Positions 42,901 through 57,900 are shown, numbered from the stretch's first letter. The stretch is DNA of 64,000 nt from Enoplolaimus lenunculus (GCA_030248215.1 JASANG010003533.1:1-64000); one strand, 5' to 3'. A program made the numbers and translations. The notes: generated from the letters alone by a model not told the origin.

Positions 42901-45900
42901 GTAACGTTGCGGTTTTGGGTGCGAGATTTGTGAATGTTGCCACAACATTTTAAAGATGTGGACGACACATTATTTTATACTGTTGTACAAATAATTTAGC
43001 AGATTTATTTAATTAGAAAATCTGAATGCAATTGGGTTAAAACCTTAATTTGGAGAATTATGATGAAATTTCAAAATACAAGGGCTCTAATTATGTCAAG
43101 GTTTTTTGTTTAAAAATCAATCAGATATGTCTTCATTTTAAACGTAGATATTTTCATAGCGAAAATCAGTCGTGTGCTTTCGTAACAGAGCTAACAGTTT
43201 AAACGAACATTGTTTTTCGATCGCATTAATTAAACGCAAAGTGATCACGCAAAATAAAGTCACACCGTTCGGTATAATGCCAATATAATCGTTAATAATT
43301 TGCGAACAAAAGTAGAGATAACCGCGTAGAATCTTGATTAATTGCTCAAACTAGGTAAAGTTAATATTCAGCCAAATTCAATATAATTCAGTTAAAACCA
43401 TTCGTGTGCAACTGGCGATTAAACAGCTGACGAGCCATAAATATAATAAACATTCGAACCATGAATATAAATTAACGTTCCGCTGCTAAATATCTGACGA
43501 TCTGTGAATATGATTAACATTCCGCTACTTTCATATATGTACATTGAATTCCACAATAAAATGCAAATTAACTGTACGGATTGCAAGCGTCGTAACTGTA
43601 AGTTTCAGAAACACATTTTCGAATAAATAATTTGAAACATTGCATTTCAAAGATTCTTTTCAGCTAAATCAATAGAAAATGCCTGAATAAAAATAAAAAA
43701 AATGCAAGTTTGCGACATTTGTGTCCCGCATGACTGGCGTGGACCCCACGCTCAGCAAAAACCACGGAATTGCTATTATTTGTTGCTGGACGGTTGATCA
43801 TAATGCCAATCAAGGCTTGATCTGCTTGAGAAATACACTGTTTTGCGACTTTTATACAATTTGTTTTGCCTTGCTAAACGCTTAGATTTTTCCTTCCAAA
43901 GTTCTCGGATTAAATCGTCGATATCTTGATCACTTAAGTTTTTGTAATTAATTGAAAGACTCTTCGACGTTGCTGGCATTTGGTTCACTCTAATGTATTG
44001 GGTGTGGGATGCTGATCTCGAACTATCAGAAATAGTAATAATCGTAGGAGCGTTGCCGTCGTTGTCTAATGTAATTAATGTGTTAACCGATTGATTATCT
44101 GAAAGTTCTATAACAGTTATTTTATCGCTATGAGCTGGTTTAGTATTTTCCATTGTATAAAATTATATGAAATAGTACATAACCTGAAATTTTATGAAAT
44201 AGATAACGAAATTACATCAGTTAGAAGAAATTCTGATGATGTGCTGAATTTAATTATTATGCAAGTTAAGATTGTAGCATTCCAATTTATTAGTTACTTA
44301 ATCAGTGTTAAAAACATCACTTATAGGCTCAGTTGCAACAATTTAATTTTTATAGTGTATTAGTTTTGGACCTTTCTACGCAAATTGTAACGATTTCCCG
44401 CGAAGTCTTCATTATAATCTGGTCCTTGGATTGGTATATTTGCTTCAGGAGAAGAATTTGGGACAGGAAAAACATGACTTGTGCGTTTAAGTCGTCTGAT
44501 ATTCACTCGTTTTTCATACATCTTTGTGGTTTTTGTCAGAGGCGCTATGTATGCTCCAGTACCGTCTTCAGTAATCCTTGTAACTCTGTATGGACCTTTC
44601 CACGGTCGTGCGAATTTACGAGTTTTTCCTTGTGATATGTATGGTACGTGCAAATAAACTCTGTCCCCCTCTAATATTATTGTTGATTTCACGCATTTCA
44701 GATCGTGATATTTCTTTTGCTTTCCCTGTGACGCTGATATCACACTACTTGCAACAGTCCATGCCTCATCTAAGTTCTTTGCAATGTTATATGTATAATC
44801 GTCGTACGTATTCTCGATTGTGGGCTTGAAATTGCCAAGGTTGATATCCAGCGGCAGCGTTGCGTCCCGTCCAAAATTTAAGAAGAACGGACTTTGTCCG
44901 GTTGATTCATGTTCGCTGTTGCGATAGGCAAAAGCCAAATATGGTAATAAATTATCCCAATCTGTTTGTGCTGTATTAATGTATTTGCTAATCATATTTT
45001 CCATGGTTTGGTTGAATCTTTCTACCATGCCGTTTCCAGATGGGTGATATGCAGTTGTTTGTAGCTTTTGGATGCCCAGAAATTCACAAACGTTCCGGAA
45101 CAATTCAGAGGTGTAATTCGCACCTTGATCAGTTAATATGACATGTGGTACACCAAAACGACAAACGATTTGTTCAACAAAGATTCGTGCGACCCGCGTT
45201 GCTTTCATATCCGGCATGGGAAAACATTCAACCCATTTTGTGAACGCGTCCATAAACACGATTACATATTTATTTCCTCGGCTAGTTCGCGGAAGGGGAC
45301 CGACAATATCCGATGAAACTTGATACCACGGAGACACAGCTTGTATTGAATGCAGCTCTGGAATTGTTTTGATTTGGGGATTTCGACGTGTTGTACATGG
45401 AATGCAACTAGCACACCATTGTTTGACGTCCTTGTATAAAGTTGGCCAATAGTAATTCTTCTGTATATTTTGCAATGTCCTTCGAATTCCCATATGTCCA
45501 CTTAAGACGTGGTCGTGACACGCTCGCAATACTTGTTCTCTAAGAGCTTCCGGTACAACCAGCTGCATGCTCTTTCGCTTTGATTCCGATTTGCGAAACA
45601 AAACGTCATTTTCGATGATGAACGTGTATTCTGCAGTGCCAATATCGGCTTTAATTTCCGGGTCTAACAATTTACCTTTGATCGAAATAATAAACGGATC
45701 ATTCTGTTGCAATTCTTGAATATTGGGCCCTAATGAAGCCTCTTCTGATTTTTCAAATGTAATGTTAAAATTTGTACCACCATGTTCTTTAATCGATTGG
45801 AGTAGCTTATTACAAGTTTCACACTTCTCTGTTGAATCATTTATCACAAATTCTGCTGTTAACGACTCTGGTCTTCGCGAAAGCGCGTCAGCGTTTGAAT

Positions 45901-48900
45901 TTTTCCTTCCAGAACGATGATAGATTGTAAAATCGTATTCTTGTAACATCAAACTCCAGCGACACAGTCTTCCGTGAGGATCCTTTACTGTCAATAACCA
46001 TTTGAGTGGTTGATGATCGGTTACTACTTGAAATTTCCTTCCATACACGTAAGGCCTAAACTGTCGAATGGCCCATACTACGGCCAACGTCTCTTTTTCA
46101 ACTGTTGGATATCGCTGCTCCGTTTTAGTGAGAGTTCGGCTAGCGAAATGGACGGGGTGTTCCTTGCCATCAGGGCCATGTTGACTAAGTACTGCTCCAA
46201 TAGAATGTTCGCTAGCGTCGGTTTGAATCGTGAAAATTTTATCGAAATCCGGAAAAGCCAGAACAGGTGCTGTACTAAGCAAGTGCTTCAATTTATCGAA
46301 CGCAATTTGGCATTCCGCAGTCCATTCGAACTTTCGATTCTTTTTGTATAGTGCGTGAAGCGGAGTTGCAATTTTCGAAAACCCCCAGACAAAGGTTCTG
46401 TAGTAACTTGCCAAACCCATAAACGACTGGACTTGTTTTGGAGTGGTCGGTACAGGCCAATTAATAATCCTTTCTACCTTCGAACACTGCGGATAAAAGC
46501 CTTCTGGCGAAATAACGTGTCCAAGAAACGGTACCGTGCTGCGCCCAAACTGGCACTTTTTCATTTTCAATTTCAGTCCTGCAATTCGTAGTCGTTCGAA
46601 CACCTTTTCCAAACGTTGTAATAATTGGTCAGCGTCCGAACCAATTATTAAAATATCATCGAGATACACAAGACATATTTTCCAATCCAAACCATGCAAG
46701 ACAGCTTCCATCAATCTTTGAAAAGTCGCAGGTGCGTTTGACAATCCGAATGGAAGTTTGTTGAACTGATATAACCCTTCATGACTGACAAATGCTGTTT
46801 TATGTTTGCTACTTGGATCCATTGGAATTTGATGATAGCCACTTTGCAAATCCAACGTGCAAAAGTATTTAGCTTTATGCAGTGATCCAATAATGTCGTC
46901 AATTCGTTTCATTGGGTAGTTGTCTTTTCTTGTTACTGCATTTAGTTTTCTATAGTCAACGCAAAATCGCCAGGTTCCGTCTTTCTTCGGCACAAGAACA
47001 ATTGGTGATGACCATTCGCTATTGGATCTTTCAATTACTCCAGATTTGAGCATTTCATTTATTTTCTGCGCAATTTCGGGTCGCTGCGACACTGCTGTTC
47101 TGTATGGCAATTGTTTAATTGGCCTTGCGTCACCGGTATCAATTTTGTGAGAGCAAAGAGCAGTTTCACCAAGATCGTTGTCGCCACAGGCAAAAACATC
47201 TTTATATTTCATTAACAGTTGCTTCAATCTGAGCAGTTCCGATTCGTTGAAACTGCAGTCTTTAACATCTAAGTCTTTTAATTGTGGGATTTCATCAAAC
47301 TTTTTGATATTTATATCATCTGATTCATTGTTGAAACACCAAAGTTGATCGTTGATCGTCTGGATCTCTTGCTGGTGTAGACTGATCGATTTGGCAACAT
47401 TTGACCGTTGATACAAAGTAACTGGAGCTCTCGTAGGATTTAGAACTCGTAAAGGAATGTCACTTTCTGCCGATCGAGAAGCTACCGTTGGTGCAATTAA
47501 AACCGCCTGTTTGTCGTATATCGTCGGAATTGGTTCGACCAAAATAATTCCAGTTGATTTTCCTCTAGATTGCACCGGGACTACAACTTCGGTTAGCGGT
47601 GGTATTGTCACAGTTTCTAACAGATATAACAAAGTATCGGCTTCGCTAAACCCAGCTTCGGTATTTAAAGAAATTTTTTGTCCCTCAACGTCCATATATT
47701 GATCTAAGTAATTTAACGAGAATTTGTTCATCTGTCGTAACAGATCACGGCCAATCACGATATCGTACGGAATAGCTTCTGCAACGGCTAGTGATGCTTG
47801 TAAATGTTTCTTTCCTACATTTACTTCCGTCTCTAACAGTCCTTTGATTTCCATGAAGTGTCCACTCGCTGATCGTATTTTGCGCGGAAAAGCTTTAATT
47901 GTTTTGTCGCTGGCTTCCTGTTGAAGAATTTGATTCGCAGCTTTATTTGAAACAAGTGAGATTTGTGCTCCGGTGTCCACCAAGGCTCTATAAGATTTTT
48001 CGTTAACAAAAACATTTATTGTTCCATCTACTGTTGATGTGTTATCGATGCCGTAAAGGTCGTAAGGCGCAAAACTGGGGTTAATAAATGGATTTTCCGC
48101 AACTTCCACCACTGTCACAGTCGATACACGCTGGTTATTTGAATTTGGAAGGGTTGATGAGGACTGTGTGCGTTCGTATGGATCCTGCTCCTGGTTTCTG
48201 CGTTTCGCCACATACGCTACTGGTACAGAGATTAAGTTTCGCGAGACGGACATGAACTGTTTGCTTATGGAATCGCGATGATGAAAAACCTTACGTATTG
48301 CCGTAATCGTGACATAGATGCAGCAGCCGAATATCCAGATTTGAGCGACATCAAACGAAGTGCCAGATAAGAATCCGAACATGCCTTTTTCTACAATACC
48401 GGTTGCAGTTCGTTGTGCTGTATCTTGAATCGAGCCATCTTCAACTTCCATACCAAGATATTTCAGTACTTTTTGTTGGTTCCCATATGACCGTATCATT
48501 TCATTAATTGGCACACGTGAATTAAATTCTTCCATTCGATACATTATAATCGGATGAAACACGATGCTGGGCAAAACCGATGTTACACTGTCGTAGACTT
48601 GCAATGCAGGTAACATTTGTGGCGTCATGGTTCTTTGGAGAATTCCTGTTGAGTTATATCGATAGGTTTTGTTTCCAAAAACAACTACTGGGCTTCCAAC
48701 TTGGTCACAATCGATGTGGATTAAGTCATCGTTGTGTATAATGTTTGTCGAAGTGTCTAGATATCCAGTTCGTGTTTTACTGCCATACGAGAAAGTAATT
48801 GGAATGCGTCCCAAACATGTCCCGTTCGATGGCATGATGCTAAACTCACGATCCGATAATTCAATACAAGGCCAAACTTCTATGATCTTTCCACCCGTAC

Positions 48901-51900
48901 GAGCAGCCAGTTTGCTGGTTTGTAGCATAATTCGCATCGCCAGGGTTGGACTCGATAGAATTTGCGTTTGTAAAATTTGTTGAAAATTAACCATTGAATT
49001 GCATGTTGCAGTCATTGCGTGATCGAAAGAAAACGTTATTGCTTGCCTTGTATGTGCTTCTAGGGCCTGCAGTTGTGCTGCTAACTGTGATGATGTGACT
49101 GTACTTGAATTTACATCACGCTTGCGGAGTGTATTTAGCGAGCTTTGTGACTTTACCTTTTCAGATTCGTTTGACAGCAGTCGGAATGGTATTCCTTGAT
49201 CGCTTTGCGTAATCTGCTCTTCGTTGCACGATTTCACTGCCTGAGGTCTGTTCGTTGTGAGCGCAAGCATTCCATCATCTGAGAGCCATTCCTTACCTCG
49301 CAGGGTTCCACTGATCTTTTGCCACTTTAAGTAATTACATTTCACCGTCTGATTTGGTTTCCAGATTAAAAACTTTCCTCTCTTGAGTTCGCAATGTCCC
49401 GAATCATAATTACAGTGTGAAACGTCTCCTGCAGTAGATTCCATCGCTTCCTCGCCATGTCGTTTGTACACCTTTGATTTACTAAGAAAACAGTTTGTAC
49501 TCAAAAATTTTTTCCAATAGCAGCAATTTATTCCCCCGCCTGGGTAATACCACTTGACAGTATTTCCCGTTGTCCAGATATCGCCATCGAATCGCAGAGT
49601 ACCCGCAGAACATTTCTTGTACCGAAACATATGTTTGCATTTTGCGTAATCCATGGCTTCAACAATTGTACGTGACCGCTTTAGATTTTCGTCGTTGAAG
49701 AAATATGTGAACGTTTCAACTACTTTTGTTATTTTTTGGCACAACCATGCGTCACTCGCAAATTGCAGTATATTAGGACGGTAAAGCTGTAGTACTGCTG
49801 GACTCGGCATCGCACTGTTGTTAGTGGATGTTCGTTTGCAATCCGGTAGAGGTGGAAACTGCCATAGATGTTTGTGTTCTCCGTAATCACACAGCAAAGG
49901 GTTCGGAAATTGTTGCGATGCCACTGAGGCCACCATAACGAAAATCAAACCAAGAAAACAAGCAGTAACGGTCGAACCCAGAGTTTTCGTTGGTGCGTAA
50001 AATTTCTTTGTTATACCATTGATATTTTTATGTATTTCGTCATTTGCTGTATCGTGTTCGCCGTCAATTTTATCTGTTTGCGTCGAGATAGCGCGCGTTG
50101 ATTCTTTTTGCGGAGCACTTGTTACTATGTATCCCAAAAAATCTGTCGTTTGAACTTCACCGCCCCTTTGCTCGGAACTTGCGTTTAAGAGGCCTTTGGT
50201 TTCCGTTGACGCCGCGTTTGAAGTTGAATTCATCATCGCCATTTGTGCATTACCCTGTTCCTTTACGTTTCTTTCTTCAAGCGGCATTGGAATAGCTGGA
50301 AGTCGGCGTTGTTCTGGTGCAGATATTCTTTGAAAGTTTTGTCTTTGAATTCGATCTCGAACATTTCCTAGATCAGACCAGTTGGCTGCACTTGCTCGAC
50401 AATTACGCGTGTTATGGCCGTATAATTGGTGAAATTCACAGAATTGACGTGATCGACAATTTATAGCAATATGTCCAGGTTTTTTACAAATGTGACACAG
50501 CGGTTGTCCGCTTTGTGAATAGCGTTGCTCTGGATAGGTCATATGATCATTGAACGTAGATTTTCGATAGCGCGGTACATTGCCAATATGACTTTTGGCT
50601 TCAATTGCTTCAATTCGTTTGAACAATTCTGTCACCCAATCAGGTTGTGGAAGTGTAGGTCTTTTGATGGAAGGCATTTGATCGTTACGTCCGTAATTTG
50701 CGTTGTGCTCCAACCGTTCGAGACGATTTGCAAAATTGTCTGCCCATACAGGTGCTACATTACAGTTTGACATCTCTTGAAGGCTAGATTTTGACGTTGA
50801 ACCTGTTGTTTCCATTCGTTGAAGTCGTTTCGAAATGTCTTCTAGCGTTTGATATAACTGGGGTTGAGCTGACAACTTGTTTTCGACTCGCTCAGCAGCA
50901 ATTATTGCTTCAGCCATTGTTTTTGGTCCCATGACTTTAACTTCCTCGCGAATGTCAGCACGTAATCCTGCGATAAATTGGTTACGCAAATTTGTGGTTT
51001 TCTCGCTTTCGACAGTCATGTAGCTAAGCGCGGATTTTGCCAAATCGGACAGCGCCTCTGCATATTTCATAACAGTTTCGCCTGGCCGTTGCATCCGCCC
51101 GGTGTAACATTCGCTAAGGAAACGTTTGCGATCCTCGCTCAATAATGCGTTGCTAAGTGCTGAAACGGTTTTTGTAAAGTCGGCTTTTGTATCTTGATCC
51201 AGATTATTGAAAACGAATTGAGCATGGCCTGCAAGATGTGCGCCAAGTATGTACGATTTGTTTGAGTCGGACCAAGCATTTGCATGAAATTTCACATCGA
51301 ATTCGTTTTGTAACCAACTCAGGAAATCTTCGCCTCGTTCCCCATGAAATGTCGCAATGGATATGTTTGGTCCTCGATTACTAGTTTCAACCGGCATTGG
51401 GCGAGTAAAGTTCTGTCGAATTGCTGTAGCAACGGTATTCGTGATTTGCTGTTCGAGATTCTGTGGTTGTTCAACTGAAATTTGGTCAGCCAGCGCTGCA
51501 AAATCGCCCGCCAACTGTGAAAAAGTTCGCGTAAATGTTTGAAATTTGATGTCCAAATCGTGTAATTTGTTTTCGAATTGATTTGTTAAACGGTTTAAGT
51601 TAACATCGACGGTGTCAATAGTGCGTTGCAGATGGCGAAAATCGCGATGATTTTCGGCTGAGGACGTTTCCGCTGAATAAGAAATTTTTGCAGGCTTTAC
51701 ACGTGGCGGTTGGACGTGAAATTAAAAATGCAAAGTTCAAAAATCCGACGTTTGAGAGTTCTGTCACTAATAATTATCCGAAAATTGCGGGTCCCATCGT
51801 GGTCACCAAAATGTAACGTTGCGGTTTTGGGTGCGAGATTTGTGAATGTTGCCACAACATTTTAAAGATGTGGACGACACATTATTTTATACTGTTGTAC

Positions 51901-54900
51901 AAATAATTTAGCAGATTTATTTAATTAGAAAATCTGAATGCAATTGGGTTAAAACCTTAATTTGGAGAATTATGATGAAATTTCAAAATACAAGGGCTCT
52001 AATTATGTCAAGGTTTTTTGTTTAAAAATCAATCAGATATGTCTTCATTTTAAACGTAGATATTTTCATAGCGAAAATCAGTCGTGTGCTTTCGTAACAG
52101 AGCTAACAGTTTAAACGAACATTGTTTTTCGATCGCATTAATTAAACGCAAAGTGATCACGCAAAATAAAGTCACACCGTTCGGTATAATGCCAATATAA
52201 TCGTTAATAATTTGCGAACAAAAGTAGAGATAACCGCGTAGAATCTTGATTAATTGCTCAAACTAGGTAAAGTTAATATTCAGCCAAATTCAATATAATT
52301 CAGTTAAAACCATTCGTGTGCAACTGGCGATTAAACAGCTGACGAGCCATAAATATAATAAACATTCGAACCATGAATATAAATTAACGTTCCGCTGCTA
52401 AATATCTGACGATCTGTGAATATGATTAACATTCCGCTACTTTCATATATGTACATTGAATTCCACAATAAAATGCAAATTAACTGTACGGATTGCAAGC
52501 GTCGTAACTGTAAGTTTCAGAAACACATTTTCGAATAAATAATTTGAAACATTGCATTTCAAAGATTCTTTTCAGCTAAATCAATAGAAAATGCCTGAAT
52601 AAAAATAAAAAAAATGCAAGTTTGCGACACTATAAAAATTTGGAAGGGGGTATTTTTGTGTTGCAAACTGAAATTGTCTAAAAACGCGTACAAAACTACC
52701 AAAGATGGGGTTTGACCCCCGAAACCGTAATGACCGGCTATGGTCTTGCTTTAGGTAACCTACACTGAATGGAGCGAATGTGATGCGGACTGTGGCCAAG
52801 GCATTCAAACGCGAGAAGGAACGATTACTCAAGAACCAGAGAACGGGGGAGAACCATGCCCTGATCCATTGGATGAGAGTCGGGTTTGTGACACCGGAAT
52901 AACATGTGAACTGGAACCAGTTGATTGTATGGTAAGTTGCAGTCGAAAGTGGCGTTCTATCGCTTGTCATTTATTGTCATATAAAACACAAGTCCGGAAA
53001 TGGTCCACCGCTCGGAGATCAAAATCGTGATCTTGTAGTATGGTTAAGCATTAATATGGTGTTTGGTTTATCGCTCGCTTGACTCGCCATCTTTTTTCCA
53101 CAATTGCATCCGGCCTCCGAGTTTTTAGAAAGTTCTGGATCCGCCACTGAAAGTGTACCCTTCATTTAATTTCATCAGTTTGCGGATGCGTTTTTCGCAA
53201 AATATGTCAGAGTGCGGACTTGGTGATCTGACCTACCAGGCGAGTGCCGCCCAACTCTGCGCCGTTTGAATTAGGGCCTTCCGAAATTCCTGAAGGCTTA
53301 ATTCGATTTTTCCAGATTTGCAGAACAACTGGCCAGATTATATAAATTAGACGAATTTCCTGCCTTGCTAGAGGCGCCAGCAGAGGTGTAAGTGGATAGA
53401 GATTTTTTACCCGGCTCGCACTTTACACGAGCAAATTTTTTTACCCGTGGGTATATCCACGCAAAATTACATTACACACTACTCACCTCTACCCACCCTT
53501 ATTTTTTCTTATGTACTTTTCCGTGCATTGATGTTAGTCGCTCGATTTATGGTACAAAAAGCTAAAAACAAACCATTAAGTAAAAAATGTAACACGGGAT
53601 AAACCACAATCTAGCATCCTGCTTTATTTTTGAGGGATACTTGCTATGTACTTTGAACCGCCGTTTGCCGTTTCGTATAGAAATTTTGCGTGGGTAAAGA
53701 TTAACAAACGTTTACCCACACTTGGAAACTCTTTACACTCGAGTATACCTGCATCAAAATTATTTACCCGGCCCGTGTTCACCCGCGGGTAGCCTGCAGC
53801 TCTGGTCACCAGCCAATGTTTTACATGAGTGTTACAACCTTGCCGAAAACAAATCCTGAGTAATCTCTTGAACAGTCAGGCAGTGCTGCGAGCGTCGGTA
53901 GAACCGTAGAAACCCTTATTTCATTTTGAGAATATGATTGACAGATAATATTCTGGTTTTTTTTCTGATCTTAGGTAACTTACACTGAATGGAGCGAATG
54001 TGATGCCGTGTGCGGTGAAGGGATTCAAACTCGAGAAGGAACGATTATTCAGGAACCCGAGAACGGGGGTGAATCATGCCCTGATTCATTGGAAGAGACT
54101 CGAGTTTGTGATACAGGAGTGCCTTGCCAGCCGGTTCCTGTGGATTGCCAGGTAAAACAAAATAACCACTCGAGCTTTTGCAACTGCATCTTAGTCCGCA
54201 ACCCGGAACATTTGGGGGCAAGTACGTTGCCTAATAAAGATGCTAAGTGACAGCGCCTGTTTCGCTTTTTTTCAGGAGGGGGTCTAGATCCTACAAGCCG
54301 TGAGTCAAGAAATATTATGCAATTTTAGCACAGGGATTTTTTCACTAAAATAAAAAGTGTTGCTAACTTTTATTACAACTGGTAAAGTCGAATCTGGTGG
54401 ATCTATCGACCGAATCAGCGTTTTGAACTTAACACAAAACATAATCTTTTTTCATTTTGGACACATCAATTTAAAAATTGTGCTAAACTTTTCGCTCGCT
54501 TCGCTCATGAATTCTAAGCCAACTTTTCCGGTAACGTTTAGTTGCTTATTGCATTTCCAATTGAAAATCCTGGCTACGCCCATGTCCCCTCTTCCCGCCG
54601 CAATTGTCGCTCTTAACTGCATGAAGAGGTGCTTTTATGCTACAAGATTACAATAAAAATAATGTTTGAGACTTCGAAGATAGCTTTGAGCATTAAAGTT
54701 TGGATTTGGCTTCTTCGAGAACGTTAGTGATTCCTAAAAATCAAATTGGTTTCAGGTCCGCTTCACAGCGTGGAGCGTATGCTCTGGTACCTGTGGCGAA
54801 GGAACACAATCTCGGTGGGGTGAAATTTTTCAACAACCTGCAAACGGAGGCCGACCGTGTCCTGATACATTGGAACAAACTCGGACTTGTGATACAGGAG

Positions 54901-57900
54901 TACCATGCCAACCGGATCCTATTGATTGTGAGGTACGTTATTAATAGGTCTGTGAAAGCTCACTTTGCTAGGGGGGAGGCTATAAAATTTTCAGGAGGGG
55001 CATGAAACAAGGGTTTTCGACGACCTACAAGCAAGGTTGAAAATTGTCTAGAGGGGTCAAAATTCTTCCAGGGTGGTTATTAAGCCCTCCTGCTCCCATT
55101 TGGCTGAGGGCCCGTACGGTATCCAATGTATATAAAATCAATTTTGATTGAGCATCTATAAAGAGAGACTGAAGTTAAATCTGTTCGAAAACAGTTGCAT
55201 AAATCGTTATATTGGAGTGGGTTAAATATTATGAGTATATATTTCAAAAGTTTAGGTTAAATTTCAGAGGCCTTGGTAAAACGCAGACAGTGTCAGACGC
55301 GTTAAATATTTAAAAATTGTCGACTTTTTAAATGAAAAATGTGGGTCAATAAATGAAAAATGGGGGTGTCGATAAATGAAAAATGGGGGTCAATAAATGA
55401 AAAATGGGGGTCAATAAATGAAAAATGGGGGTCAATAAATGAAAAATGGGGGTGTCGATAAATGAAAAATGGGGGTCAATAAATGAAAAATGGGGGTCAA
55501 TAAATGAAAAATGGGGGTCAATAAATGAAAAATGGGGGTCAATAAATGAAAAATGGGGGTCAATAAATGAAAAATGGGGGTGTCGATAAATGAAAAATGG
55601 GGGTCAATAAATGAAAAATGGGGGTCAATAAATGCAAAATGGGGGTCAATAAATGCAAAATGGGGGTCAATGAAAAATGGGGGTGTCAATAAATGAAAAA
55701 TGGGGGTCGATAAATGAAAAATGGGGGTCAATAAATGAAAAATGGGGGTCAATAAATGCAAAATGGGGGTCAATAAATGAAAAATGGGGGTGTCAATAAA
55801 TGAAAAATGGGGGTCAATAAATGGAAAATGGGGGTCAATAAATGAAAAATGGGGGTAAAACCGAGTTTTCAGTTTTATTTGACGGCACACATGGCTTGGA
55901 TGCTGAACTTGTTAAAACTTGGCAGTGTTGAATCTGTAACTTTCCGTCAGACATCGTGCTGCCCGGTCAAACCATAAGCTTAATACCTAATCAGCCAATC
56001 CTAAGTCTGCGTCTGAGTCTTATGCCTAAACCTAATGGGGGGGCGACAAATTGTCTGTGTCTATGAGATGTCAGGTTTACCGAAATGTTAGTTGACGAGT
56101 TGTTCGAGCTTACCAAAAGTTGACATAGCGGTCGACTAATGTGTAATTACTGTATTAAAAGGTGCAATGATGCGATGTTTAATAATTTGAATATTTTGTA
56201 AATTTTTGAACCATTTCGATAACAAAAAATTTTCAATTTTAAATTTAGGTTCGCTATTCACCATTCACGCAATGCAGTGCAAGCTGTGGTCAAGGATTTC
56301 AATATCGTTATGGACTTGTCGTAGTGGAATCACAGCACGGTGGTCGACCGTGTCCTGCATCTCTGACGGACTCACGTCCTTGTGATACTGGAAGACAGTG
56401 TGTGCCTGAGCCAGTCGATTGCGAGGTAGGTATCCAAAGCGTGATTAATAACAATTATTCGGTGCATCTTAAGAAAATTTCAGTTATAACCAACTACGAG
56501 TGCGGTCCGTGCTATTAACTTTGAAATTAGGAACCGCACCCCTCGGTTCCTGCTCTTGAATCGTATTAACGGTACTTGTTTTTAGTTCACCCCACAGTAG
56601 TGTTGGTGGTGTTGTACACTTGCCCCCTCGCTACATTTTGGCAGTTATGTTTACTTGCGAGTACTATAAAAAAATCATGATTTATTTCAAAACATAGTTT
56701 TGCATAAATACCACTCAATAATATCTAAAACAAAGATAATGGCTCTTGTACAGTTTTCGTTTAGGCTTAAGAACAGGCTTGCCTCTCAGCTTAAGCTCAG
56801 GCTAAGGCTTGGGCTTAGGTTAGGCGTAATCAGGTTCGTTATACTAACGAATCCTTGTGGGGGGCACTTAACAAGTAGGTACAGTATTAAGCATGTTCAA
56901 CCTGATACAGTTGTTTACTCAGTTTAACCCTTATAACACAATTACAATAACATTCCTTCCAAACCAAGACCAAAAAAGCCATTTTTGATACTTTATCACC
57001 TAGGCACATTCCTTAACGAAATCCAACCATTTTCCACTAGACCAGAAATCCATAATAGCATTAGTTTGAAATCCTTGCTATGATCCTAAAAATATAAGCT
57101 TTATTTTACTATTCTGTTTTAGGTTCGGTATTCTCAGTGGACTCAATGTGTTGGTGAGTGTGGACAAGGAACGCAAAGTCGATGGGCCGTAATTGTTGTC
57201 CGGCCTTCGAACGGAGGCAGAGCGTGTCCTGAACAGCTTGAAGAATCAAGAACATGTGATACCGGAAGAATATGCCAACCTCGACCTGTTGATTGTGAAG
57301 TAATAGACCGTTAAATGTGTTAATTTGTAATATAACCTTTATTTTTAATCAGTATGTGAGTTTAGAATACCTGGTTTCAAGAACTTTTATTCATACAAAA
57401 ACACACCGAGAAGAAATTAATTCATATAATTTCACTATAATTACACTGTAAATTCCAGCGACCTGATTTTAACTCAGAATGAGTTTGATCAATTCAGAAT
57501 TCTGAGCTCTGAATTAGGTCTTTCAGAACTCAGAATTTTGAATTGATTCAACTCATTCTGAGTAAATTAATCAACTCAACAAAAATTAAACCAGCTCAGA
57601 GCGATTTAATATGTACTGCAAATAACTCAGAAATGGCCAAAAATTACTAATTCACTCTCTTAGTTGATTAATCAACTCACTGGAATTTACTGTGTACTGA
57701 AGACATAAAGAGAACTTAATATTTGAAACGAGCTAAAAAATTTATAACCCCTCAATTTTAGTGCCATCTAATATTTATTAGCTATAGAATCGGCGTTTGT
57801 TCAAAAATAGTTGGATTTTAAAGATTTTTGCTTATTTAATATGCTTCTCCATTCATTCGACAAAAAATTTTATTTTTCAAGTATTTCGATTTTTTTCACT

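Larger units (their letters stand above)
42900..52629 (-). mobile_element. Gypsy-type (Ty3) LTR retrotransposon, looks whole
   Basis: A 9730-bp element antisense to the TSP1-repeat gene, in its second intron. Two 818-bp LTRs (42900-43717 and 51812-52629) begin TG and end CA and look identical by eye. CTAT flanks both sides (42896-42899 and 52630-52633) as a 4-bp target duplication. A candidate primer binding site lies three bases inside the 5' LTR (in its own sense) and matches a tRNA 3' end in CCA (51792-51808). One long frame, 44360-51556, carries gag, an envelope-like region, protease, reverse transcriptase, RNase H and integrase; a small frame follows at 43776-44153. Identical LTRs imply a very recent insertion. 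Pol domain order (RT, RNase H, integrase) places it in Gypsy/Metaviridae. Confidence 0.93.

Noticed and set aside
45138-50770. Numerous plus-strand frames of 60-113 codons
   Set aside because: Shadows of the long minus-strand frame of the LTR element.
55432-55890. 152-codon minus-strand open frame (IDPHFSFI repeats)
   Set aside because: Produced by a minisatellite whose unit length is a multiple of three.
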